Source of the DNA: Mesodorylaimus sp. YZB2_4 | Taxonomy: Eukaryota; Nematoda; Enoplea; Dorylaimida; Dorylaimidae | DNA: 64,000 nt | Direction of reading: 5' to 3' | Assembly: GCA_030248295.1 (NCBI GenBank) | Contig: JASANH010000751.1 | Coordinates: forward strand, 372,001 to 436,000 | Shown here: one piece after another, positions 54,740 to 64,000 of the stretch | Layout of the letters: every line of letters starts with the position of its first letter | How positions within the stretch are numbered: the stretch's first letter is position 1 | Translations under genes and position numbers: made by a program | The notes under the pieces: model-generated | Told to the model about the DNA's origin: nothing | The model's database searches: none | The model's input: the letters and a program-made list of their open reading frames with translations, nothing else

Positions 54740-57274
54740 CAAGCTCCAATATGATCGATGACTTCCCCCATGTATTTGAGCAGGGCGATAGCTCACAGGG
54801 GGTAGTACCCCGCCTCTCAATCAATAGGTGTTTATCTCTTCAGGTTCAAGTCTCGCCACTTCTAAATCTTTCGCAATAAGGCGTGACGATGTCTGCAACG
54901 AGCGAAAAAAACACGGCTATAGAAATCGAAAACAAGGAGAAATGGCGGTTGTGGGTAAAGTAAAAAAGGCCTTAAATTTACTCACCACAAAAATTTAGGC
55001 AAATATTCTATCGCTTGAAATTTTCTTCGTAAATAAATTATTACGTGAAAAATATTAGAGGAAAATTTGGGCGCCGGGCAAATAGTTTTCATTTCGTTTC
55101 GTTCACAGTCAGAAATATTGCAGAGGAGCAACAGTGAGGAGAACAAAAACAAAATGCAGATCTCGCAAACGATCCAGGAAGCAAGCTAAAGTATCTCCCC
55201 CAAAAAACCTTCTTTTACCATATGTAGGTGCTGACAAAAGGACTGGTACACCAGAAGTAAATATCCCCACAAGGACCTGATTTATAAATTCATAATATTA
55301 TGGTTAGGGTGTCCTGTTGACCTGCGCTGTCTCCTCTATTTCCACAATCAAGAATTTCCACAGAGAAAAGAAGCAATCAATGCTATTTTATGCTCTATCC
55401 AAAAATGAATGTCTGGTTTCATGATCTGTTCCTTTCATTCAGTTTCTTTGCTTACTATGACGGCAAAACTTCTTTGCGCCAGTTTGTTTTTTTGAACCAC
55501 CAAAATTCTTCAGCCAACTGGTTTCTTTTTCGCTCGCTTCAGTCTCACAATCAGCCAAGAATTGTCCGCGCATCTAGGTCTGTGGCTTGCAAACAACGAC
55601 TGGTACTGAACGCACATAGCCTGAAACTGCGTTCCAAATCCACTCATCAATCACTCCACATTCACGTATTACAGTCCCATCCTTATGTGGCATGGATCAC
55701 CAGATGGCTGGTCTACTTCCTCTACCGCAACAAATTAAGAATGATTCTTTAGTGTCTTAATAAATGTGCAGCAGATGGTGGTGCATTGACTCTGCTTTCT
55801 GCACTCTTGTTGGGACAGTTCGTTTTTGCGCTTTCGCTAACCAAGCAGAAGTTGATAAGCATGAAGAAACCGCAGATCACCTTGTGAAAAGTGAGCTACT
55901 GCTGGCTAGCGAAGGCACTTCTATGCAGGCCGCTGCAACATCAACGCGATAGTGTTTGGTGCATTGAAGAGGTGAGACAAGTATTGACCTTCCCCCCCCC
56001 CCCCGCAATGCAACTAGCCATTGTTTTCCTAATGAAACAGGTTCCTTCAACAACCACGCCACCTAGTATTTTCTGAGCCTGCGCGGGATTTTCGTTTCGA
56101 TTTTCATTTTCGCTTGGCGTCTACCTGCGGGTGGTGTGGTTGTGTGTCCTTGTCTCTGGTAAAAGATCTGAGAGACCTCACTGTTTTGAATGATGTGCTA
56201 AAATGACCTTGCTTTTAGGCTTGCCTGATTTGGTTTCATTCGGTCGACGTTTGCAACATCGTTTAACATTTTCTGTGTAAGTATTATCGTGTTCTTGTGA
56301 GTATCTCAGTGACAGAGTATCGCGCAGCTATTGTTTGATTAGGAGGACACCCTTTCTATCCATCGTGGAGTCCATTCAGGACCACCTGCCAGCCTAGCCA
56401 CTTGTTTTCTGGTCTTGCCAATTCCCTAAGACCTTCAGGTTTTTTTTGTTTTGCGGTTCCCCCTCGGTCTATGCGTCACTATGGTCGAATGGCATTCTGT
56501 ACGCTCACCCTGGGTGCTGCGAATTCTTCCTTGCCACTCCCAGGCCAGGCCCCTTTTTGAGCTCGCAGCTTACGTTTATCCCATGAAGGCGATACTGGAC
56601 TGTGAGTAGGAGCACCCAGACTGCGTTTTAAGTGGTTATGTCTTCTGTTTTTTCGCCGTACTGTGCAAAATTGAGCTCTTGAACTTTAGGCTCTTTTTCT
56701 TGTTCGGGGTTGTTTTCTTTTTTGACAATAGCATCTGGAAATAGGCTTCAAGAAAACTCGATTTTATACTCGTGTTGATTGTTTTTACAAAAAATTCATG
56801 CTCCCTCAACTTTATCTTTTAAAATTTTAATTCCCGCCATTTCTAAAAATTTTTCTGTTTTGTAAAAAATTTAAGAGAGGGCTTCTGACAGACTCGACCC
56901 ATATGATATACTTGGCCAGTCGATTTTTTGACACCTTTTTATGTGCCCTATCGAAAATACTCACAAAATTGATTGTCTTGGCGGGAGGAAAATTTTTTAA
57001 TATATATATATTAATGGAAATATAGCACATTATAGGTAAAAAGTGGTCACTTTTGCCCAAAAATCATAGCTTGCTCACTTTTCAACCTAGAACATTTTTA
57101 AAAATAAAGAAATGACCGCTACACCCTGAGGAATCAGAATCTTTTTTAAAATCAGCCTAGCTGTAACCGTTCATGAGATATTCAACAAAAACCGTCCGTG
57201 ATCAGCCGTGATCAGTCACAGTATATAATAGATTATGTAAAAAAAATTATTAAAACCGCTCAATCCTGTTCTCC

Positions 57275-58060
57275 CCTGAAATAGCTGCCTAGGGTCACTA
57301 CATCACAAAACAGCTCGAAATTTTGTCGTACGACCATAGATTTGCACATGTGGGATAACTGAACCCCATTTAGGCAATTTTTTGCCAAAACTGATCAATA
57401 ATTTTGGCTTGATCAGGTGCGCTGATCAGTGATAGCTTATCTTGCAGCCCTTAAAAAGAGCTTTCAAACGGTTTTGTCTACGTCAGATTTCGTTGATTTT
57501 CACCCGACATATTGAAGAAAACATATAATGTGAAGAAGTGCCTGCAATAAGCACCTTTTGAATTTCCCGCCCGCGTGCCGCTTATGACATCAGTTCTGGG
57601 AGTCGCCAGTTGATTGAACCTTTTTAATTTTTCCATGAAAGACGGATACTCTGGCACAGAATGAGACCGGCACGTAGTAAGAAAAAAAAAGTTATGACTA
57701 AACTGGCGATTTCCGGAGTAAGCAGCCAAAGCCACTTTAATGTCATAAGCGGCACGCACGCGGGAAATTCAAAAGGTGCATTCTATGGGCACTCTTATCG
57801 AAATTGAGTTTGCTTCAATATCTTGGGCAAAATTCATTGACTTTTCACGTGGAAAAAACTTTGAAAGCTCTTTTCAGGGGCTCCAAGATAGGCTATTACT
57901 GATTAGCGCACCTGATCAACAGCTAACATAATTGATCAGTTTTGGCTAAAATCGCCTGAATGTGGTTCAGTTATCTCACATGTGCACAATAATCTATGGT
58001 CGCAGGGCAAAATTTCGAGCTGCTGTGCGATGTAGCGGCCCTAGGCTACTATTTCAGTGA
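57275..58060. repeat. Large fold-back element, about 315-bp arms
   Basis: The left arm 57275-57590 and right arm 57738-58060 are inverted copies. CAGCTCGAAATTTTG pairs with CAAAATTTCGAGCTG, TGCCGCTTATGACAT with ATGTCATAAGCGGCA, and GCACATGTG with CACATGTGC. Repeated GATCAGTG/CTGATCA words occur in both arms. The loop is about 150 bp and no transposase is encoded. Confidence 0.85.
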
Positions 58061-60266
58061 AAAAAATGGGGCTGGGCTTTGAACCCTTCTAGGGAGCTTC
58101 TTCATATACATGATCCTCGGGCGTCAGCGAACGCAAGAAAAATGCGCGTGGGCAGGTAAGAGCCAGTGACTATCGGATATCAGTTCTAACCTGTGCTATC
58201 AGACCCCTCCCATGACCCGAAATTCCAGTGCAGGCTCGCGCCCTTTGCCTTTGGTTGCTTGGGAGAAGCTTTTTTGCTTTGCATGACTTCAGCGAGATAA
58301 TACTGCTAGCCACACAAGAAAATAAGGTTGCTTTCAGAAGTAGAAAAGAGGTAATGGTTGCAGTATGCTGCATCACCTCTGCTCTTCTCTCGCAGGAAAA
58401 TAACAGTTCCTCGCATGATTTCAGAGAATCGCGATGCTGGAAATGGTGCGCACGTCGCAGGAACCCGCCCTTCGTCCCCATGATAGCAATCCCTAAATTG
58501 CCGGAGGCCGATGAAGACCATTAGGCCAACATTAATTCCTTCCGGTAAGTCAGTCAGAGTGAGATGGTGGATTCAGACTGACGGAGACACCCCATCGCGT
58601 GCTGGACGTGGAGACAGGCGGGGCCGTAAAACCAAAAAGCCACCTGTAGGGGCGAGGAATCAATGATGGGTCTTCTATACCCTTATATGCATCAGAATCA
58701 ATGCGGCTTTACTTATTCGATTTTCAAAGCGGAAGTGTGGGGCATTCTTCCTTTTTTCCTGTTGTATCTGACAACACAACAAAATGCCAATTCTGTTTTT
58801 TTCCTGTGAAATTTGAGCCCGCGAAACTGTGAAGAATACTTCACAATTCGAGCCATAGGGCGTGTGAGTTGCCTTGCCTCAATAATATTTCATGGTTGAT
58901 ATCAATTTTCTTGTTTAGAAAGCGTATTGAAGGTCACCAATCGACAAAAACACGGTTCGCCCAATCGGTCGGTCGTCAAGTTGGCGAGATATATTGGCCA
59001 AGTTTAAGAAATTTTAAGCAATGTGTGTTTTTGTAATTTTGTAAAAATGAAACATTTTTCTATGTTTTTTCGATTTCAACTTTTCAAGGTGAGGGCCAAT
59101 TTCGTGCACTCGCATTTTGCATTTTGTGTGGTCTGAAATTTTAATTTTCGAGCGAAATGCGCTTTTAGGAAGTTTTATCAACTCTTTCAGTGTTTCTGCC
59201 ACGAAGTAATTCTATAATGTAATTTATTCTTGCGAATCGTGATTCTGTAATTTTGTAATTTTGTGATTTTTGATCGTGATTGTGTAATTTTGTAATATCC
59301 TGATTGTATTTTCAAGAGGCAAATCGCCCACAGGAATAAAGAGGCAAGCAGCCCCTCACGTGGTTTCCCAGATTTCCCAATCCATCGTGAAGCCACCAAA
59401 ACCGCGTGGACACGTTTGTTTTCCACTATTGATTCCAGGTGGATCGAAGCATGGATCTCTGTGGATCCGCTGCTTTTTGACATGGATTCCACAGTAGAAT
59501 GCCTGTTTTTAAGAATCTGGGTTAATTAATCTGGCAGAAAAATTGCGCAATTTTTTGCGTGCGAGGAGCGGGCGCACTTGTGCGTCTTGCGTCCAAACTG
59601 GGAGAAAGCTTATTGATTGCATCTTGCTTGTGAAGGGCCTGCGTTCCGCTCTGGTGGTGGTTAGTCGGTTCTACTCTCCCTGCTCTCCCTCCCCATAGAG
59701 TATGGGCGATAACCCTCAAAACGGACACACCGACATGCTGCTTCGAGAAGAAAGGGCTACAGTTATCGAGTGATTTGCATTTTCTAAAACCATGTCCACT
59801 GGCGTTGATTTTTGGAGAAAAGCAGCTTCATTGAAAGAACTGAATGCCTTTTTTGCAAAACTTTTTTGAGCACCCACTGCCCTGTGACATTATTTGACGG
59901 GCTTATTTGACTGGTCAGCTAATAGCAGACTAGAGGCTGCCTCCTTTTTGCCGCGTCATCAAGCGCTGCAGATGCATCTTTTTTTCATATCACACGCAGG
60001 AAGAGCCGTGCGCGTTCAGTTGCAGAGTTCCTCATTCCTTGTCTGCATCGGCCTAGTGTCTGTCTGCAAACAATGCTCTGGCAATGAGTGGATATTTTGC
60101 GTGTGTTCCAATGTCTAACCTACTTTCGAGCCAGGTCGGATTGACGGGCTGTTTTCTTGTTGGTTCAACAGGGCGTTATCAGTTCATTGCACGAGATGCA
60201 CGTAAAGAACTGGAAAAAAGGCCTAAGGACCAGTTTCTAATTTGCCTATGTCATGAATAGGACGAG

Positions 60267-60274
60267 TATAAAAG
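60267..60274 (+). promoter_or_regulatory. TATA box of the peritrophin/mucin gene
   Basis: TATAAAAG lies 119 bases before the initiator ATG, in a setting GACGAGTATAAAAGGCAGAG. Transcription would be expected to start about 30 bases downstream, near 60297. This is the clearest core-promoter element in the window. Confidence 0.7.
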
Positions 60275-60392
60275 GCAGAGACACGTGGCAGCGGGTTATT
60301 TTTCGTTTCGTACGCCGTCTTGGCTTGTGGTTCGAGCGTCGAGTATTTTCGTCGATTCAAAATATTTATTGATCGATTATTGATTTTTCATC

Positions 60393-63300
60393 ATGGTAAG
60401 CCTAGAAAATTTTAAACATTGATAATGATCTGAATTTTTTGTATTTTAGAAAATTTTGCGATTATGGGCGATTAGCGCCGTCATTTTGATGATTTGTTCG
60501 CATTCGGTCCTGGGCGATGGGCCATCGTGGTTAACTCGTACTAAGCCCACCCCGACACCCAAGACCAAACCGACCACTGGTCCAACACCGTCCGTGGCAG
60601 CACTCGAAACGACAACAATCAAAGTGGAAGGCGAAACCACGACTATGAAATTGGAGGGCGAGAAGACGACCATGATTTTGGAAGGGGAATCCACGACCAT
60701 CAAGTTGAAAGGCGAAACGACCACCATGAAAGTGGAAGGTGAGACCACCACAGCCAAATCGGAAGGCGAAACAACTACAATTTTGGTGCCACCAGTCCCA
60801 TCGCCTACCGAGCCACCAATGATCGAATCCACTTCAGCTGCTCCCGTCGAGCAGGAAACCACGAAGCCATCCGTCGCTGAAACGACTGTCGCCACAACCA
60901 TCGCTGCTGCACCCGAAACTACCAAACCACCCAAAGCCACCAAACCTATCAAAGTGACCAAGCCCACCAAACTGGCCAAGCCCATCACACCAGGCCCAAC
61001 TGTGCCGCGTAAGTACTATAAATCTTTATTTTTTTGAAACGTCTCGTATTTGGGGGAGAGCGATTAGTGCGCTACCTGAAACCATATTTCACCCACCCCG
61101 TGAAAAATGTGAATGAGAAAGACTTTGACATTGCCAGTAATCGGCAGCGTTGCATCTCATCGACGGAAGCCGTGAGCACTAAATTTTTTTACGGGGTGTG
61201 TAAAAGATGGTTTCAGCTTCATGGATCAGCTGATGCCGAAAGATGTAAGATATGAGGGTCAGGAAACTAAAATGAGTTAGCGATGTTCTTCCTGCTCCGC
61301 TAATTAAATACTGGAAGCATTAAGTTCTTTTATCGGACGTGTCAAATATGATTTCGGATTTGCCGAACAGGTGGATGTAGACAGATGTGCAGTAGGGTAG
61401 GAAGGTCTGATAATCGTGTAGTGGGTTCGCTTTTTTCTTTCTGCTCCCATCAAGTAAAGTCATGCAATAGTCGTTCATCAGGTGTGTAAAATATGGTTAA
61501 GCTTCGTGGACCAGGTAAATGTGAAAGATATGTTACAGGAGAGGAGGGACACCAAATTGTGGCGTGAGTTAGCTATTCTTATACTTCCATCGCGTTCCCC
61601 TGAAGGGAAGGTTAGGGCACTACAATCTCTCATCGGGTGTGTAAAATATGGTTTCAGATTTGCCGAATAGGTGAATGTATATAAATGCGCAGTAAGATAG
61701 ACGGGGCACCAAATTGTGGCATGAGTCAGCTTTTCTTTTTACTTCCATCGCATTCCCCTGAAGTGAAGGTTGGAGCACTACAATCTCTCATCGGGTGTGT
61801 AAAATATGGTTTCAGATTTGCCGAATAGGTGAATGTAGATTAATGCGCAGTAAGATAGACGGGGCACCAAATTGTGGCATGAGTCAGCTTTTCTTTTTAC
61901 TTCCATCGCATTCCCCTGAAGTGAAGGTTGGAGCACTACAATCTTTCATTGGGTGTGTAAAATATGGTTTCAGCTTCGTGGACCAGTTGGACGTAAGAAG
62001 ACGTGTAGTGAGCACTGACCTGTCTCCTTTTCATTGTAGCCGTCGATTTCGATTGCCGTGACAAAGAAGATGGTTATTATCCAGACCCGAAGGACAAATG
62101 CAGCAGCGTGTACTACTCTTGTGTTGGCAGGATTGCTCGTCGCGCGAGATGTTCCAGCCCAGATTTGGTCTACGAACCGAGTTCGGGTGCATGCGAGCAC
62201 CGACAAGATTCGTTCCGATGCACGGGTACTCGCAAGACCACCATTGCAACCACGCCTCGTCGTACGCCACCACCTTCGCCCAAATTGCCCATCGATTGTA
62301 TGAAATTGGACAATGGTTGGTACCCTGATCCACAGAAGAAATGCAGCCACGTTTTCTACTCGTGCTCGAACGGTATCGCCGCCCGATTCGTTTGCCCTGG
62401 CAACATGTACTTCGATTTGGAAACGGGCAACTGCCTGTCCTTCGACGACGTCATTGCTTGCGCTGGTAAGAAACCGAGGACAACCAAGAAACCCATCACA
62501 ACTGGCAAACCACGGGTCACTGTCAAATCGCCCATCAATTGCCTGGATAAACCAACTGGATACTATCCCGATCCAGAGAAGAAATGCAGCCGACATTACT
62601 ACGCTTGTTCCAATGGCGATCCTATCAAACAAATCTGCGCCGATGGCCTATTTTACAATCCTAAAACTCGCATATGTGATTATTTCAATGAAATTTTTGC
62701 TTGCACTGGGAAAACCAAGCCGGCGACAACACCGACCACACCAGCTCCTAAACCAAGTAAGAATTCTCAATTTTTTTAAATTCAGAGATTCAGGCTTTTA
62801 AAGATTATAATGTTTTCATGGCTCGATAAAAACTTATTTTTTTACATTTTTAGGCGAAGCTTCGTTGCCATCGAACGAATTCAACTGTAGTGAAAAACGG
62901 GATGGTTCGTACGCGCCAGAGGATAAGAAATGTTCGGAAATCTTTTTCCGATGCGTTGGTGGTGTGGCCTACAAATTCAAATGTGCCGATAGCTTGTTCT
63001 ACGACATCGAAAACGACCTGTGCGATCGGTGGTTCAATTTGTTCGTGTGCACTGGAAAGACACGTACGACGCCTCTGCCAACAACTACGACCCAGCCGAG
63101 GCCCACCGAGAAATGTGAGACATGTCTTGACCTTTATGGGATGGACTGATCGATATAGCTGTCAAATATAGGGTTTCGGCTATATAAGTTGATTGATTAG
63201 GATGGATTAGCCATCGATCTCAATCAATGATTGATCGATCGATCAAATTATTTGATTTACGATCGATCAGGTATCACTATCGATCACAATCAACGATTGA

Positions 63301-63883
63301 TTGATCGATCGATCAAATTATTTGATTTACGATCGATCAGGTATCACTATCGATCACAATCAACGATTGATTGATTGATCGATAGATCAATTAGTCTGGT
63401 TGACTGATCATGATCCCCATCGATCACAATTAATGATTGATCGGTTGATCAATCAATCAATTATTGATTTATATCAATGGATCAGTGATTATCAATCTCA
63501 ATCGTTAATTGGGATTGATCGACATATCAATTGCTCACACAGTAACTGTATCAGTTACTTTACTTTATTGTAATCACAATCAAAATAATTGATCGATCAC
63601 AGTCGATCCATGGATTACCCAAAGAATACTGTGAACTTGTTTTTAGTGCCACTCGACTGCGACCCATTGGAAGATGGCGATTATCCAGATCCAGAAAATA
63701 AATGCAGCAAGCACTACTATTCATGTTCGGGTCATGTCAGCTCTCGTCGCACCTGCTCAGACAATCTGTTCTACGACAAAGATTTGGGCATTTGCTTAGC
63801 AAAAAAAGACATACCTGATTGTACTGGCAAACCACGACCTGCAACGACCACACCACGTCCGACCAAGCCCGCCAAAGTCATCA
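60393..63883 (+). CDS. Mucin-headed CBM14 (peritrophin-like) secreted protein, 3' end outside window
   Basis: Exons 60393-60395 (ATG only), 60450-61008, 62040-62756, 62854-63114 and 63647-63883 encode 592 residues so far. The last donor (A|GTAAGT at 63883) shows that it continues past the window. The first intron is phase 0; all later ones are phase 1. The signal peptide is KILRLWAISAVILMICSHSV. Residues about 50-105 hold six copies of a 9-residue repeat of the form (I/M)KVEGETTT, then a Thr/Pro/Lys linker (TKPTKLAKPI). Five CBM14 domains follow: three in exon 3, one each in exons 4 and 5. Each has the pattern C-x(5)-GYYPDPxxKCSxxYYxC, C and C, and they are joined by Thr/Lys linkers. It is very likely a chitin-binding coat protein (peritrophic, eggshell or cuticular). 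It shares domain type and phase rule with the 38-51 kb gene and the ATG-only first exon with the mucin gene. Confidence 0.92.
61190..61990 (+). repeat. About 158-bp tandem array in peritrophin intron 2
   Basis: GTGTGTAAAATATGGTTTCAG-type cores (20 bases or fewer match per copy) lie near 61196, 61337, 61480, 61636, 61794 and 61953. The last three intervals are 156-159 bp. Between cores, the words CACCAAATTGTGGCATGAGT, CATTCCCCTGAAGTGAAGGT and GAGCACTACAATCT recur. The final copy ends about 60 bases before exon 3. Confidence 0.9.
63150..63595. repeat. GATC-rich repeat with a perfect 70-bp tandem duplication
   Basis: Bases 63241-63310 and 63311-63380 are near-identical 70-bp units. Shared words include AAATTATTTGATTTACGATC and GGTATCACTATCGATCAC. 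Degenerate units flank them on both sides. The whole tract fills most of peritrophin intron 4 (63115-63646). Confidence 0.8.
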
Positions 63884-64000
63884 GTAAGTGCCGGCATTGT
63901 TGTCTGAGTGAGTGAAAAGCTCGACGAGAGTGGGCGCTGTGCTTAATAAATTTTCAAATTTTGAATAAAATCAAATTTCGGTTTTAAAATGTGAAAAACT

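Larger units (their letters stand above)
51563..60392. other. Intergenic region, 8.8 kb, between the two CBM14 genes
   Basis: I find no gene. Contents noted: GTGTGAAGTAAGG..AAGTGTAAAAT words around 52135-52270, a SINE at 54145-54312, C runs near 54365 and 55994, a 12-bp perfect hairpin at 54705-54739, a large fold-back at 57275-58060, and AT-rich TGTAATTTTGTAATTTTG repeats at 59030-59310. The largest plus-strand open frame (55390-55752, about 120 codons) has no recognisable family sequence or splice context. Confidence 0.5.

Noticed and set aside
55390..55752. Plus-strand frame of about 120 codons
   Set aside because: I could not match it to a family. There are no acceptor or donor sites in register and the composition looks random. 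A transposase relic was considered but no DDE/D motif context is visible.
58228..58524. Plus-strand frame of about 98 codons
   Set aside because: It has no recognisable domain, no splice context and is flanked by repeats. It is likely chance.
60446..60988. Minus-strand 180-codon Val/Gly-rich frame
   Set aside because: It is the antisense of the EGETTT repeats in the peritrophin gene, whose splice phases and signal peptide are clear.

Overview
This is animal nuclear DNA. The genes are spliced with GT-AG introns, many of them short (about 50-60 bp). Acceptors are mostly TTTCAG or TTTTAG, intergenic DNA is packed with short repeats, and the proteins are metazoan. The set of families (chitin-binding peritrophin-A/CBM14, TIL cysteine-rich domains, a secreted mucin, an MSP-domain protein) points to an ecdysozoan. 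A nematode is my best guess; a mite or another small ecdysozoan cannot be excluded. All exon joins below were made by eye. Each joined reading frame stays open and the exon lengths sum to a multiple of three, but no transcript was available.

I support nine protein genes. From the left: a GT31-like (beta-1,3-galactosyltransferase family) type II membrane protein (+, 1900-4269); the tRNA guanosine-2-N2-methyltransferase subunit TRMT11 (+, 11 exons, 5755-15222); a fibrinogen-related (FReD) secreted or anchored protein (-, 5 exons, 8424-11748) lying entirely inside TRMT11's 4.9-kb intron 8; a choline-transporter-like (CTL/SLC44) membrane protein (+, 14 exons, 19918-26350); the queuine tRNA-ribosyltransferase catalytic subunit QTRT1 (+, 7 exons, 27189-32132); a Thr-rich/Pro-rich mucin-like protein (-, 32333-35072); a tail-anchored VAP-like MSP-domain protein (-, 35544-36409); a very large modular protein with about 17 CBM14 and 4 TIL domains (+, 14 exons, 38395-51562); and a second, mucin-headed CBM14 protein that runs off the right edge (+, 60393-beyond 63883).

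The left half is housekeeping: two tRNA-modification enzymes plus a transporter. The right half, from 32 kb on, is largely an extracellular-matrix neighbourhood, with three secreted chitin- or mucin-type genes within about 32 kb. They are plausible partners in an eggshell, cuticle or peritrophic coat. In the two CBM14 genes every intron between domain-coding exons is phase 1, the classic signature of domain duplication and exon shuffling.

The non-coding DNA is the other story. It holds a tRNA-derived SINE family, one copy of which has an 8-bp target-site duplication and an empty-site paralogue in the same window. It also holds three copies of a terminal-inverted-repeat MITE, several fold-back families, and a family built on GTAAAATATGGTTTCAG that carries splice-site-like ends and forms intronic tandem arrays in both orientations. 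An 11-bp minisatellite has a 231-bp higher-order period, and there are many long poly-G/poly-C runs. I found no operon, CRISPR array, prokaryotic mobile element or intact tRNA/rRNA gene.
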